Origin: Streptococcus urinalis 2285-97
GTDB taxonomy: Bacteria > Bacillota > Bacilli > Lactobacillales > Streptococcaceae
Direction: 5' to 3'
Assembly (NCBI RefSeq): GCF_000188055.2
Contig: NZ_AEUZ02000001.1
Span: forward strand, 572,001 to 636,000
DNA length: 64,000 bases
The notes beneath the pieces were generated by a model. That model had not been told where the DNA came from, ran no database searches, and was given only the letters and a program-made list of their open reading frames with translations. Shown in pieces: positions 30,873 to 40,740 of this stretch (position 1 is its first letter; every line of letters starts with the position of its first letter). Position numbers and translations under genes: made by a program.

Positions 30873-32474
30873 TTGAAATTTACAGAATTAGACTTGTCAC
30901 AAGATATTCAATCAGCTGTTGTTAGAGCTGGTTTTGAGACGCCTTCACCTATTCAGGAATTAACCATTCCACTTGCTATTGAAGGTAAAGATGTTATTGG
31001 ACAAGCACAAACAGGAACAGGAAAAACCGCAGCTTTTGGATTACCTACATTAGATAAGATTGATGTTGACCAAAATGTTGTTCAAGCACTTGTAATTGCA
31101 CCAACACGTGAATTAGCGGTGCAAAGTCAAGAAGAATTATTTAGATTTGGTAGAGATAAAGGTGTCAAAGTAAGATCTGTCTTTGGTGGATCAAGTATTG
31201 AAAAGCAAATCAAAGCTCTCCGTTCAGGAGCTCATATTGTAGTTGGGACACCAGGGCGTTTATTAGATTTAATTAAACGTAAAGCTTTAAAATTAAAAGA
31301 CGTGAAAGTTCTTATTTTGGATGAAGCTGATGAAATGTTAAATATGGGATTCCTTGAGGATATTGAAGCAATTATCAGTCAAGTACCTTCTGAAAGACAA
31401 ACCTTACTTTTTTCAGCAACGATGCCAGACCCTATCAAACAAATTGGTATTAAGTTCATGAAAAATCCTGAACATATCAAGATTAAAGCTAAAGAACTAA
31501 CCAATGTAAATGTTGAACAATTTTATATTCGCGTTAAAGAACATGAAAAATTTGATACAATGACACGTTTAATGGATGTCGATCAACCAGAATTATCCAT
31601 TGTCTTTGGACGAACAAAACGACGTGTTGATGAATTAACAAGAGGTCTAAAGATTCGTGGCTTCCGTGCAGAAGGTATTCATGGAGATCTTGACCAAAAT
31701 AAACGCCTACGCGTTATTCGTGATTTTAAAAATGATCAAATTGATATTTTAGTTGCTACAGATGTTGCGGCGCGTGGTCTTGATATTTCAGGAGTGACAC
31801 ACGTCTACAACTATGATATTCCACAAGATCCTGAAAGCTATGTCCATCGAATTGGACGTACTGGTCGTGCTGGAAAGTCAGGACAGTCAATTACATTTGT
31901 TTCCCCAAATGAAATGGGTTATTTAAACATCATTGAGAAATTAACCAAGAAACAAATGAAAGGCTTAAAACCGGCAACTGCACAAGAAGCTTTTGAAGCT
32001 AAGAAAAAAGTTGCACTTAAAAAAATCGAAAAAGATTTTGCTGATCAAGCCATTAGAGAAAACTTTGAGAAATTTAAAGGTGATGCTGTCAAATTAGCTT
32101 CTGAATTTTCACCAGAAGAATTAGCACTATATGTTTTAAGTCTTACTGTGCAAGATCCAGATATGATGCCAGAAGTTGAGATTGCCCGTGAAAAACCACT
32201 ACCATTTAAACCTTCAGGGAAAAATGGCTTTGGTTCAAAAGGTAAAGGTGGACGTGGTAACAGAGATCGCAGACGAAATGGTCGTGACAATGATCGTAAA
32301 CGTGGTGGTTATAAAGGAGATCGTCGCGATGAGAGATCAAATGGGAAGCGAGATTTCAAACGAACATCATCAAAAAATCGCAAAGATTTCGAACATAAAG
32401 ATAATAAACGCCCACATAGAACTTCAAGTGAAAAGAAAAACGGCTTTGTTATTCGAAACAAAGGTGAAAGATAA
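30873..32474 (+). CDS. cshA: DEAD-box ATP-dependent RNA helicase CshA
   Basis: RNA helicase of the degradosome/ribosome-assembly type. 533 aa from TTG 30873 (KFTELDLSQDIQSAV is the usual family start; the track-length upstream extension falls in the leader). Q-motif GFETPSPIQ, motif I AQTGTGKTA, PTRELA, GTPGRLLD, DEAD, SAT, HIGRTGRAG. The tail after residue 440 is very rich in Arg, Gly, Lys and Asp, an RNA-binding low-complexity region. The RBS is weak and the start codon poor, which fits control in the leader. Confidence 0.93.
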   Translation: MKFTELDLSQDIQSAVVRAGFETPSPIQELTIPLAIEGKDVIGQAQTGTGKTAAFGLPTLDKIDVDQNVVQALVIAPTRELAVQSQEELFRFGRDKGVKVRSVFGGSSIEKQIKALRSGAHIVVGTPGRLLDLIKRKALKLKDVKVLILDEADEMLNMGFLEDIEAIISQVPSERQTLLFSATMPDPIKQIGIKFMKNPEHIKIKAKELTNVNVEQFYIRVKEHEKFDTMTRLMDVDQPELSIVFGRTKRRVDELTRGLKIRGFRAEGIHGDLDQNKRLRVIRDFKNDQIDILVATDVAARGLDISGVTHVYNYDIPQDPESYVHRIGRTGRAGKSGQSITFVSPNEMGYLNIIEKLTKKQMKGLKPATAQEAFEAKKKVALKKIEKDFADQAIRENFEKFKGDAVKLASEFSPEELALYVLSLTVQDPDMMPEVEIAREKPLPFKPSGKNGFGSKGKGGRGNRDRRRNGRDNDRKRGGYKGDRRDERSNGKRDFKRTSSKNRKDFEHKDNKRPHRTSSEKKNGFVIRNKGER

Positions 32475-32483
32475 TTGAGTATT

Positions 32484-32509
32484 TAAAGAGTCTTGAAAAG
32501 GACTCTTTG
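32484..32509 (+). terminator. hairpin after cshA
   Basis: AAAGAGTC / GACTCTTT stem, but no T run follows; may be a weak or factor-dependent end. Confidence 0.45.
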
Positions 32510-32573
32510 CTACGTTCTCCTTTCAGAAAACTTTTGAAAGTTTGTTGATTTTCCTTTTATTTTTTTTAATTTC

Positions 32574-32582
32574 TGTTATAAT
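32574..32582 (+). promoter_or_regulatory. extended -10 promoter of kup
   Basis: TGtTATAAT, 46 bp before the ATG at 32628. Confidence 0.6.
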
Positions 32583-32627
32583 AGTTTCAGCCATTATGAC
32601 TAAATATTTTTTTGGAGGTTGATTCGG

Positions 32628-34625
32628 ATGTCTTGTCCTGATCGTCCTACTTTTGATAAGGCTACAAAAGCAGGATTTATTATTGCTCTGGGTATTGTAT
32701 ATGGTGATATTGGAACAAGTCCTTTATACACGATGCAATCCTTAGTTGAGAACCAAGGTGGTTTAAAATCAGTCTCAGAATCATTTGTGGTGGGGTCAAT
32801 CTCACTTATCATTTGGACTCTAACACTTATCACAACTATCAAATATGTAATGATTGCCTTGAAAGCAGATAATCATCATGAAGGAGGGATTTTTTCTCTA
32901 TATACCTTAGTTCGAAGAATGTCTAAATGGCTTATGGTACCAGCCATTATTGGAGGAGCTACACTACTTTCTGATGGTGCATTGACACCAGCGGTCACAG
33001 TAACATCTGCAATAGAAGGCTTAAAAGCAGTACCAAGTTTAAATCCAATATATCAGAATCAAATCAATGTTATCTTAACAACTCTGGTCATTTTGACATT
33101 ACTGTTTAGTATACAAAGGTTTGGGACAGGTTTTATTGGCCGTATTTTTGGACCAGTAATGCTATTATGGTTTGGTTTTCTTGGGGTAACAGGATTTTTT
33201 AATAGTTTAGATTACCTTCCAATCTTTAAGGCAATTAATCCTTGGTATGCCATCAAGCTGTTGGTAAGTCCAGAAAATCAACGTGGTATTTTCATTTTGG
33301 GTTCTATTTTTCTTGCTACAACTGGTGCCGAAGCTCTTTATTCTGATTTGGGCCATGTTGGACGAGGTAACATCCATGTGAGTTGGCCTTTTGTAAAGAT
33401 ATGTATTATCTTATCCTATTGTGGACAAGGTGCATGGGTACTCAATCATAAGAATAGTGGAATTGAGTTAAATCCTTTTTTTGCTAGTATACCAAGTCAA
33501 TTGACATTAGCAGCGGTTATACTTGCAACTTTAGCAGCTATAATAGCCTCACAAGCTTTGATTTCAGGATCATTTACATTAGTGTCTGAAGCTATTCGTC
33601 TAAAAATTAGTCCACTATTAAGAGTAACTTATCCAGGTACTAATCTTGGACAACTATATATTCCAGTGATTAACTGGATGCTTTATATTATCACTTCATG
33701 TATTGTTTTATTTTTCCAAACTTCTGAGCATATGGAGGCTGCATACGGTTTAGCCATAACGATCACAATGTTAATGACAACAATTTTGTTAACAGCATAT
33801 CTAATTCATCAAGGAATGAAAAAACCACTAGCAATATTAGTGATGTCTTTCTTTGCTATTATAGAATTTGTCTTCTTTTTAGCTTCAGTTGTTAAATTTA
33901 TGCACGGTGGTTATGTTGTTGTTCTCATTGCATTAGCTATAGTCTTTATTATGTTTATTTGGTACGAAGGTACTCAAATTGTTAATAAATATGTTAAATC
34001 TTTAGATTTAAATGACTACAAGGAACAATTAAATCATCTCAGAAATGATAATCGTGTCAGTCTCTATCAAACTAATGTGGTTTATTTAACAAATCGTATT
34101 AGTGGTTCTTATATTGATAGATCGATTTTGTATTCTATATTAGATAAATTACCAAAAAGGGCACATGTGTATTGGTTTGTCAATGTTAAAGTGACAGATG
34201 AACCTTATACTGCTCAATATAAGGTTGATATGCTTGATACCGATTATATTGTTTGTGTAGAACTTTATCTTGGATTTAGAATGCGGCAATCAGTACCACG
34301 ATATCTCAGAACGATTGTTCGTGATTTAATGGACCAAGGGCGTTTGCCAAAGCAAACACAAGATTACTCTATTAGCCCTGGTCGTGAAGTAGGTGATTTT
34401 AAATTTATTTTACTTGATGAAAGAATTTCAAATGCTCATCAACTAAAACCATTTGAACGTTTTGTCATGCAAACTAAAGCAAGTATCAAACATATCACTT
34501 CAACACCTAAGCGATGGTTTGGTTTACAATTTTCAGAAGTTACTACTGAAATTGTTCCGCTTGTTTTGTCAGATGTTAAAAATTTACCAATTATTGAACG
34601 GGTTCAAAATGATAAAAAAGTATAG
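32628..34625 (+). CDS. kup: KUP family potassium uptake transporter
   Basis: K+ (probably K+/H+) importer of the plasma membrane. 665 aa from the ATG at 32628 (GGAGG 9 nt upstream); a TTG three codons earlier lies too near the RBS. N-terminal [16 protein letters not shown] is the family hallmark (residues about 20-35), followed by [12 protein letters not shown], about 12 TMs to residue 450, and a cytoplasmic C-terminal domain. I see no c-di-AMP riboswitch in the short leader. Confidence 0.95.
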   Translation: MSCPDRPTFDKATKAGFIIALGIVYGDIGTSPLYTMQSLVENQGGLKSVSESFVVGSISLIIWTLTLITTIKYVMIALKADNHHEGGIFSLYTLVRRMSKWLMVPAIIGGATLLSDGALTPAVTVTSAIEGLKAVPSLNPIYQNQINVILTTLVILTLLFSIQRFGTGFIGRIFGPVMLLWFGFLGVTGFFNSLDYLPIFKAINPWYAIKLLVSPENQRGIFILGSIFLATTGAEALYSDLGHVGRGNIHVSWPFVKICIILSYCGQGAWVLNHKNSGIELNPFFASIPSQLTLAAVILATLAAIIASQALISGSFTLVSEAIRLKISPLLRVTYPGTNLGQLYIPVINWMLYIITSCIVLFFQTSEHMEAAYGLAITITMLMTTILLTAYLIHQGMKKPLAILVMSFFAIIEFVFFLASVVKFMHGGYVVVLIALAIVFIMFIWYEGTQIVNKYVKSLDLNDYKEQLNHLRNDNRVSLYQTNVVYLTNRISGSYIDRSILYSILDKLPKRAHVYWFVNVKVTDEPYTAQYKVDMLDTDYIVCVELYLGFRMRQSVPRYLRTIVRDLMDQGRLPKQTQDYSISPGREVGDFKFILLDERISNAHQLKPFERFVMQTKASIKHITSTPKRWFGLQFSEVTTEIVPLVLSDVKNLPIIERVQNDKKV

Positions 34626-34628
34626 AAA

Positions 34629-34657
34629 AAAGCACATCATTTCGTTTGATGTGCTTT
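34629..34657. terminator. bidirectional intrinsic terminator
   Basis: AAAGCACATCA / TGATGTGCTTT stem with TTTCGT(T) loop; it also encodes the last codons and stop of the GIY-YIG gene. Confidence 0.85.
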
Positions 34658-34891
34658 AATATAGTCTAATTTTTCCTGTCGATTTTTTCTTTTTTTAAAT
34701 AAGGCTTCTGCTGACATAGCTTCATTTTTTGTTTCAAAAAACTCATGGTAAATTAAAGTAACTGGTAAACGAGACTTGGTGTATTTTGCTCCTTTTCCAG
34801 AATTGTGTGTGTTTATTCTTTTTTCTAAATCAGTTGTGTAACCAGTATAAAGTGTCCCGTCAGAACATTCAAGTACGTACATGTATGGCAT
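34637..34891 (-). CDS. GIY-YIG nuclease domain protein (YhbQ/UPF0213 type)
   Basis: 84-aa single-domain protein with the motif pair [17 protein letters not shown] and the arginine in [16 protein letters not shown], then [17 protein letters not shown] containing the metal-binding Glu. UPF0213-type proteins are small stand-alone nuclease folds whose role is unclear. It is downstream of the methyltransferase and small membrane gene and probably shares their transcript. Confidence 0.9.
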   Translation of the reverse strand: MPYMYVLECSDGTLYTGYTTDLEKRINTHNSGKGAKYTKSRLPVTLIYHEFFETKNEAMSAEALFKKRKNRQEKLDYIKAHQTK

Positions 34892-34892
34892 T

Positions 34893-35120
34893 TTAGTGAC
34901 CTCTCTTTACTTCTTTAAAGGCTTTTTTGATAATGAGATAGAGTAATTGGCAGTCAAGTACAATACCATAACAAATACTAAGACAAATAAAGTGTATTCG
35001 TTTTGTTGATTCAATAATTTGCAAGTCGTAATTGCCATAGCTTTTTAAAAAAATTAATAATCCAATAGCTAAATAGGCTATCAATAAAATAATATTAGTG
35101 ATTAGAATTGTTTTTTTCAT
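34893..35120 (-). CDS. small two-helix membrane protein
   Basis: 75 aa from the ATG at 35118-35120, which overlaps the end of the methyltransferase gene by 26 nt. Two hydrophobic segments (about residues 4-26 and 42-62) with basic ends. Family not recognised. A longer reading starting at 35243 runs inside the methyltransferase gene and is rejected. It sits 1 nt before the GIY-YIG start, so a three-gene operon is likely. Confidence 0.65.
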   Translation of the reverse strand: MKKTILITNIILLIAYLAIGLLIFLKSYGNYDLQIIESTKRIHFICLSICYGIVLDCQLLYLIIKKAFKEVKRGH

Positions 35121-35874
35121 CTTTTTCAGTCTTTCCAAAATAAATGCGATGAATTTCGTCTGTATAGTCACCATTTTCTTTGTGAACAAATAATGGTGGT
35201 AAAATTTTAAATCCAGATAAGGAGCCATCTTTGATTGCCTCAATCAGAAGGAGATTAGCCTCTTTTGTCTGTTTCGGGTAAACAAATTGGACACGTTTAG
35301 GAGCAAGATTATACTTTTTTAAGGTATCAATAATGTCTAAAAAACGATCAGGTCTATGTACCAAAGCTAAACGGCCATTTGTTTTTAAGGCATGACGACT
35401 TACTTGGCAAATTTCTTCTAAGTTTGTTGTGATTTCATGCCTTGCTAATAAATAATATTCAGAATTATTTTTGATGGATGTTTCATGGTCTTTAAAGTAG
35501 GGTGGATTACAAAGAATAAGGTCAACACCAGACCTAGGAACATAATCTAATAAGTTCTTTAAATCTGCATGAATCATTCTAACTTGATTGTCAAGTTGAT
35601 TTAAATGGATTGAACGGTTGGCCATATCAGCTAAGCGTTCTTGGATTTCAATTTCAACAATAGGTGCTTTTGTTCTTGTGCTAGCAAATAATCCAACAGC
35701 TCCATTTCCAGAACAAAGATCAACAATGAGTCCTTTTGAGGGAAATTTAGGAAAACGTGAAAGCAGTACACTATCAATTGAATAACTAAAAACATCTTTA
35801 TTCTGAATAATTTTAACGTCAGTTGAGAACAGTTGATCTATCCGTTCTCCTTTATATAGGTTAATTTTGTCCAT
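35095..35874 (-). CDS. tRNA1(Val) (adenine-N6)-methyltransferase-like protein (TrmN6/YfiC family)
   Basis: SAM-dependent methyltransferase, 259 aa. Motif I VDLCSGNGAVGLFA near residue 48 and the N6-adenine catalytic motif CNPPYF near 118. The family modifies A37 of tRNA1(Val) in E. coli; in Gram-positives the linkage with a GIY-YIG gene is conserved. Exact target inferred only. Confidence 0.87.
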   Translation of the reverse strand: MDKINLYKGERIDQLFSTDVKIIQNKDVFSYSIDSVLLSRFPKFPSKGLIVDLCSGNGAVGLFASTRTKAPIVEIEIQERLADMANRSIHLNQLDNQVRMIHADLKNLLDYVPRSGVDLILCNPPYFKDHETSIKNNSEYYLLARHEITTNLEEICQVSRHALKTNGRLALVHRPDRFLDIIDTLKKYNLAPKRVQFVYPKQTKEANLLLIEAIKDGSLSGFKILPPLFVHKENGDYTDEIHRIYFGKTEKDEKNNSNH

Positions 35875-35930
35875 AGTAATTATTATATCAAAAATTATGC
35901 ATGTAATAGGGGCAATTTTTCTAGAAATGA

Positions 35931-35954
35931 AAAAGACTGATTATTTCAGTCTTT
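35931..35954 (-). terminator. intrinsic terminator after polysaccharide deacetylase gene
   Basis: AAAGACTGA / TCAGTCTTT stem with Ts on the minus-strand 3' side, overlapping the deacetylase stop. Confidence 0.75.
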
Positions 35955-36876
35955 ATTTTAATACACCAAATTGATAGCCTTGATCTTTATAATACTGAAT
36001 AATTCTTGGTAGAGTCTCCATGGTTAACTCTTTCCCCGATATATCATGCATAAGGATTACACGAACGTTTGTTGCTGGTAAATTTTGTGATGATGTTAAA
36101 AGATGATTCATCATCTCGTCACTTGTTTTAGGTTGTAATGGTCGTGGTTCAGCATCACCAACTAAAGCATTCCAATCAATCCAGTCTAATCCTAAAGCCT
36201 GTAACTGATTATCTGAATCCTGCATATTTGTCCAAGACATATGACCACCTGGGTATCGCCAAACTTTAGTTGAAAATTGTTCACCTAATGCTGATTTCAT
36301 AGCTGTAAGTGATTGACTTGCTTCATTTTTAATCTGTTGTGCATTTGCAACTCGACTTGGGTATAATAATGATAAATTATGTGAAAAACTATGAATGCCA
36401 AGAGCATGGCCCTCTGTAATTTGTCTCTGAAGTATTGGTTTTGTTTGATCATTCACTAAATTACCTATAATAAAAAAAGTTGCATGGACCTGATATTCTT
36501 TTAAAATATCTAATATTTTAGGTGTCATATTTAAGTCAACACCATCATCAAATGTCAAAAAGACAATTTTATCTTCTTTGTTGATTGTCCCATCAATATA
36601 AGATTTTACGGTTGCCACATCATAAGCATATTGTTCAGCGCTATTATTATGATTTTGTCCTACCATTAGTGAATTAGGTTCAGGTCTTGGTTGACTTGAC
36701 TTTATTTTTTGATTTTTACTAATTTTTGGCTTTCTTTTCTTAGTAACATTTGTTATTTTTGGCTTATTAAAGAATAATTTTTGATTTAAGTAAACGAAAA
36801 CAGAGAAAGATAGTAGCAATATAATCAAAATCATTAAAATTGTATTGATAATTGCTAATTTTTTTGATTGTGTCAT
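35953..36876 (-). CDS. polysaccharide deacetylase family protein (peptidoglycan GlcNAc deacetylase-like)
   Basis: 307 aa, N-terminal membrane anchor (about residues 9-31), a linker of about 60 residues, and a NodB domain. Motif 1 TFDDG (near residue 108), motif 2 HSFSH with the zinc histidines, motif 3 RYPGGH near 210, motif 5 VILMHDIS. It would remove N-acetyl groups from wall glycan, which gives lysozyme resistance in related streptococci (PgdA). Smaller than pneumococcal PgdA, so the substrate is inferred. Confidence 0.87.
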   Translation of the reverse strand: MTQSKKLAIINTILMILIILLLSFSVFVYLNQKLFFNKPKITNVTKKRKPKISKNQKIKSSQPRPEPNSLMVGQNHNNSAEQYAYDVATVKSYIDGTINKEDKIVFLTFDDGVDLNMTPKILDILKEYQVHATFFIIGNLVNDQTKPILQRQITEGHALGIHSFSHNLSLLYPSRVANAQQIKNEASQSLTAMKSALGEQFSTKVWRYPGGHMSWTNMQDSDNQLQALGLDWIDWNALVGDAEPRPLQPKTSDEMMNHLLTSSQNLPATNVRVILMHDISGKELTMETLPRIIQYYKDQGYQFGVLK

Positions 36877-37002
36877 CTCATAAACCTCGCATTTTTATTA
36901 TAACGTATTTTTGAAAAGAATAATACCGGTTAATAAAAAGAATAGACATATCCTTTTTAAACATGATAGAATAGAGAGAACTTAATTTTAAAGGAGAAAA
37001 TC

Positions 37003-37743
37003 GTGTTTTATACCTATTTACGAGGATTAGTTGTCTTCTTATTATGGGTTGTTAATGGGAATGCTCATTATCATAACCGTGACAATATTCTAGATGAATC
37101 TGAAAATTATATTTTAGTTGCTCCTCATAGGACATTTTGGGACCCTGTTTACATGGCATTTGCAGCAAGACCTAAACAATTTATTTTTATGGCCAAACAA
37201 GAGTTATTCAAAAATAGACTTTTCGGCTGGTGGATAAAAATGTGTGGTGCATTTCCGATTGATCGTAATAATCCAGGACCTGAAGCAATTAAATATCCAG
37301 TTAATATGCTGAAAAAAAGTAATCGCTCACTAGTTATGTTTCCAAGTGGTAGTAGACATTCCCAAGATGTAAAGGGTGGAGTTGCAGTTATTGCTAAAAT
37401 GGCAAAAGTTAAAATTCTACCAGCAGCTTACACCGGCCCAATGGTAGTTTCAGGTCTTTTAAAAGGAGAACGAGTTGATTTAAATTTTGGACATGCTATT
37501 GATATTTCTGATATTAAACGAATGAATGCCGAAGGACAAGCTGAAGTTGCAAAACGGATTCAAGCAGAATTTGAACGTCTTGATAAAGAAAATGAGATTC
37601 ACCAACCAGGTAAAAAACGTCACCCACTAACTTATCTTTATCGACTTCCCCTAGCAATTCTTGCCATTGTAGTGCTAGCTTTAACACTTTTATTTTCTTA
37701 TTGTGCCAGTTTTGTTTGGGATCCAGATAAACATCGCCATTAA
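37003..37743 (+). CDS. plsC: 1-acyl-sn-glycerol-3-phosphate acyltransferase
   Basis: Makes phosphatidic acid from lysophosphatidate at the membrane. 246 aa; HX4D catalytic motif HRTFWD near residue 43, FPSGSRH (usually FPEGTRS) near 111, then PAAYTGP. A C-terminal membrane helix (about 215-238) is visible. GTG start with AAGGAG. Upstream of comEA-comEC, the usual streptococcal arrangement. Confidence 0.93.
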   Translation: MFYTYLRGLVVFLLWVVNGNAHYHNRDNILDESENYILVAPHRTFWDPVYMAFAARPKQFIFMAKQELFKNRLFGWWIKMCGAFPIDRNNPGPEAIKYPVNMLKKSNRSLVMFPSGSRHSQDVKGGVAVIAKMAKVKILPAAYTGPMVVSGLLKGERVDLNFGHAIDISDIKRMNAEGQAEVAKRIQAEFERLDKENEIHQPGKKRHPLTYLYRLPLAILAIVVLALTLLFSYCASFVWDPDKHRH

Positions 37744-37750
37744 TAAATAC

Positions 37751-37780
37751 AAAAAGCTCATCAGTTTTGATGGGCTTTTT
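37751..37780 (+). terminator. intrinsic terminator after plsC
   Basis: AAAAAGCTCATCA / TGATGGGCTTTTT stem with a short TTT loop. Confidence 0.85.
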
Positions 37781-37804
37781 CGAATAATTAATTGAGGTGA
37801 AAAA

Positions 37805-38456
37805 ATGATTGAAGACATCTTAGAAAAACTAAAATGCATAAAGTTAAAAAGAGAATATTGGATTATTCTAGTGGCTGTCAGTATTTGTATTTTTCCTTCG
37901 TCAAGTTACAATAAAAAATGTGGATCAACAAAAACAACAAACCTATCAATTTGAAGAAAAAACTGCTGCTCCGATAGAAGAAAAACCTATAAAAGAAGAA
38001 AAGGCAAATACAGCAGAGAGTCAAACAATAACCGTTGATTTAAAAGGTGCGGTAAAAAACGAGGGGGTATATCAAATAGAGAAAGGTAACAGGCTATTTG
38101 ATCTTATCCAAAAAGCTGGAGGCTTGACACCTGAAGCTGACAAGAAATCAATTAATTTAGCATCAAAGTTAGCTGATGAACAACTTATTTATGTGGCAAA
38201 AGTTGGTGAAGAAGTGGTTAGTAATGTTACCAATAATCATCAAGAGTCAAGCTCTAGTACAACAATTGTTAATATCAATAAAGCAAATTTAGAAGAATTA
38301 CAGACTATTACTGGTATAGGACAGAAAAAAGCACAAGAGATTATCAATTATAGAGAAAAGAATGGACTATTTAAATCAATTGAAGATTAAAAAAATATTA
38401 GTGGCATTGGTGAAAAATCAATAGAAAAAATTAAAGATGAAATCAGTATTGACTAA
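37805..38456 (+). pseudogene. comEA: competence protein ComEA, frameshift plus nonsense
   Basis: ComEA is the membrane-anchored dsDNA receptor of the DNA-uptake machine. Start at 37805 with GAGGTG RBS and an N-terminal membrane segment. The frame shifts at a five-T run (37890-37894); one base too many gives a 217-codon gene. The SLBB-like domain (VDLKGAVKNEGVYQIEKGNRLF) and the helix-hairpin-helix DNA-binding part (VNINKANLEELQTITGIGQKKAQEII) are intact. A TAA at 38388-38390 then cuts off the last 21 residues, including the second hairpin (NISGIGEKSIEKIKDE). TTA to TAA is the likely change. Two independent lesions make a sequencing cause unlikely. Confidence 0.9.
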
Positions 38457-40618
38457 ATATTTTACAGTAAATCCAATCCAACTCATCATCTTATTTATCG
38501 TTTGTTACTATAATTGTTTAAGACCTAATCTATTTTTAAAAGTTATTTTAATTGCTTATATCATTCTTTGCTTAAATCGGAGACTCACTTATTTAATTAG
38601 ACTAGTCATTATGTTTTCAACATTAATGACCTTTTTAATATTTTTTCAATTCCATCAAAAATCAATAGAGAATCAAAAAATACAGAATGTACAACATATT
38701 AGATTAGTGCCAGATTCTATTCAAATTGATGGGGATCAATTAAGTGCACAAGCACAATATCGCAGGTATACTGTTTTAGTGCATTCCCGCTTAAAATCAA
38801 AAACAGAAAAAATTTTTTTCCAGAATAATAAAGACTGGTTAGAATTAAAAATTGATTCTAAAGTTGAAGAAATTATGACAAAACGAAATTTTAAAGGTTT
38901 TGACTATAAATTTTACTTAAAAAATAAAAATATTTATCATTCCATATCGATACTATCTATAAAAAGCATATCTTACTCAAAACCCAAGCATTTAATCGAA
39001 CAATTTCAACAATGGCGAAGAATGGCGATTATTCATAGCTTCAGGATATTTCCGGAGCCTTTGAATCAATATTTAGCTGCATTATTGTTTGGTTATCTAG
39101 ATAAGTCATTTCAGTTGACCTTAGATACTTATAGTCAATTAGGTATTATTCATTTTTTTGCCTTATCTGGAATGCATGCTGATTTTTTTCTAAAAGTCCT
39201 AAAAAAAAATATTACTGAGACTAGGTATGGTTCGGGAACATTTGTATTATGTTATCATACCATTTTCATTTTGTTTTCTATATTTAACAGGTTCAAGTAC
39301 TTCGATACTAAGAAGTCTTCTTCAGCAAAATCTCTCACTTTTTGGAGTTAAAAACTTTGAAAATTTATTTTTTGTTTTAATGATTCATGCTTTTATTCAT
39401 CCAAATTATTTGTTAAGCATAGGAGGATTATTATCTTATAGTTATGCTTTCGTTATTATTTATTTAAATCAACATTTTTCGTTAAAATCCTGGCTTAAGC
39501 CTATAGCCATTAGTTTTATTATGCTTCCAATTTTAACTAGTCAATTTTCACAATTTCAATTATTTTCAGTATTATTGACAGCTTTATTATCATATCTATT
39601 TCAATGTATTATTTTACCCATTTTAAGTTTCGTTTTCTTATTGTCTCCTTTTATAAATCTTTCAAAAATTAATTTTTTATTTTTATTTCTCAATAATACA
39701 TTAAGTACAGTAGAGACACTTTTACCAAAATCTATCATAATCGGAAAACCAAATAATTTCATTACAGTTAGTTTAGTTATTCTAAGTCTAATATTGCTTG
39801 AAACTTATATAGAAAAAATTATCGACGGGCAGGTATTTTAGCTCTTATAATACTGACTCTTTATTTTTCTATTAGACTACCACTTACTAATGAAATTACG
39901 ATGGTTGATATTGGTCAAGGTGACAGTATTTTATTACGAGAAAAATTTGGGAAAGTCATTTTAATTGATTTAGGCGGTATCCCTGGGTTTAAACAGAAAG
40001 AAAACTGGCGACAAAGAACAATAAAATCAAACGCCGAACAGACTTTAATTCCGTTTTTGAAAAGTCGTGGAATATCAACAATTGATCAAGTGATATTAAC
40101 TCACACTGATACTGATCATGCAGGAGACTTAGAAGTGGTTCATCATCATATTAAAATTAAAAAATCTAGTAGTACCTTTTCATTCTTTAAAAGTTCATGA
40201 CAAAATTTCAATCATGAATTCACAACTTGAAGTAATCTATCCCTGGAAAATTGGAGATGGGAAAAATAACGATTCTATAGTCTTATATGGAAAATTATTA
40301 GACAAACGGTTTTTATTTACTGGAGATTTAGAAAAAGATGGAGAGATGAAAATACTAAAACGTTATTCAAAAATACCCATAGATATTTTGAAAGTAGGTC
40401 ATCATGGTTCGAAAGGATCAAGTGATCAAAGATTTTTAGACTTCATAAATCCCAAAATCGCATTTATTTCTGCGGGAAAGAATAATCGTTTTAAGCATCC
40501 TCATCAAGAAACATTAGATAGACTCAACGATAAAAAAATAAAAATCTATAGAACAGATCAACAAGGAGCTATTAGATTATACGGAAATCAAACTTGGCAG
40601 ATAGAAACAGTTAGATGA
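38437..40618 (+). pseudogene. comEC: competence protein ComEC, three frameshifts
   Basis: ComEC is the membrane channel through which single-stranded DNA enters. The full gene would be about 726 aa: TM/DUF4131 N-terminus, competence domain (FFALSGMHADFF), and a C-terminal metallo-beta-lactamase-like domain (DIGQGDSIL, THTDTDHAGDLE, VGHHGSKGSSD). The frame changes at a nine-A run (39201-39209, one extra), a six-A run (39813-39818, one missing) and another six-A run (40159-40164, one extra). Net length fits 727 codons. It overlaps the comEA end by 20 nt as in working loci. Confidence 0.92.
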
Positions 40619-40629
40619 AAACTGTGTAG

Positions 40630-40635
40630 TATAAT
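40630..40635 (+). promoter_or_regulatory. candidate -10 box of the mannose-PTS operon
   Basis: TATAAT between comEC and the PTS genes, 106 bp before the EIIA start; no strong -35, suggesting activator dependence. Confidence 0.4.
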
Positions 40636-40662
40636 CTACATATTTTGGAGAATAATGCATTA

Positions 40663-40677
40663 ATAAAACGCTTACAA
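40663..40677 (-). promoter_or_regulatory. cre-like catabolite control site
   Basis: Minus-strand TTGTAAGCGTTTTAT matches the loose CcpA consensus WTGNAANCGNWNNCW except for one base. It lies about 28 bp after the -10 box. Confidence 0.4.
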
Positions 40678-40698
40678 TTGATACAATTAGGTTACAAT
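40673..40698 (+). repeat. three TACAAT direct repeats in the PTS leader
   Basis: TACAAT at 40673, 40682 and 40693 (spacing 9 and 11 bp). Possible binding array for the AraC-type regulator encoded downstream; alternatively chance in AT-rich DNA, and the last copy could be a -10 box. Confidence 0.35.
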
Positions 40699-40740
40699 AT
40701 ATTGATTTTACAAGTCGACAATAAAAATAGGAGGAAACTA

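Noticed and set aside
34893-35243. 116-aa version of the small membrane protein
   Set aside because: The extra N-terminal part reads through the methyltransferase gene in another frame and has no family character.
39201-40164. Programmed frameshifting in comEC
   Set aside because: Three shifts in alternating directions (one extra, one missing, one extra base) in plain A runs, without slippery-site plus pseudoknot layout. Mutation or sequencing error is simpler.
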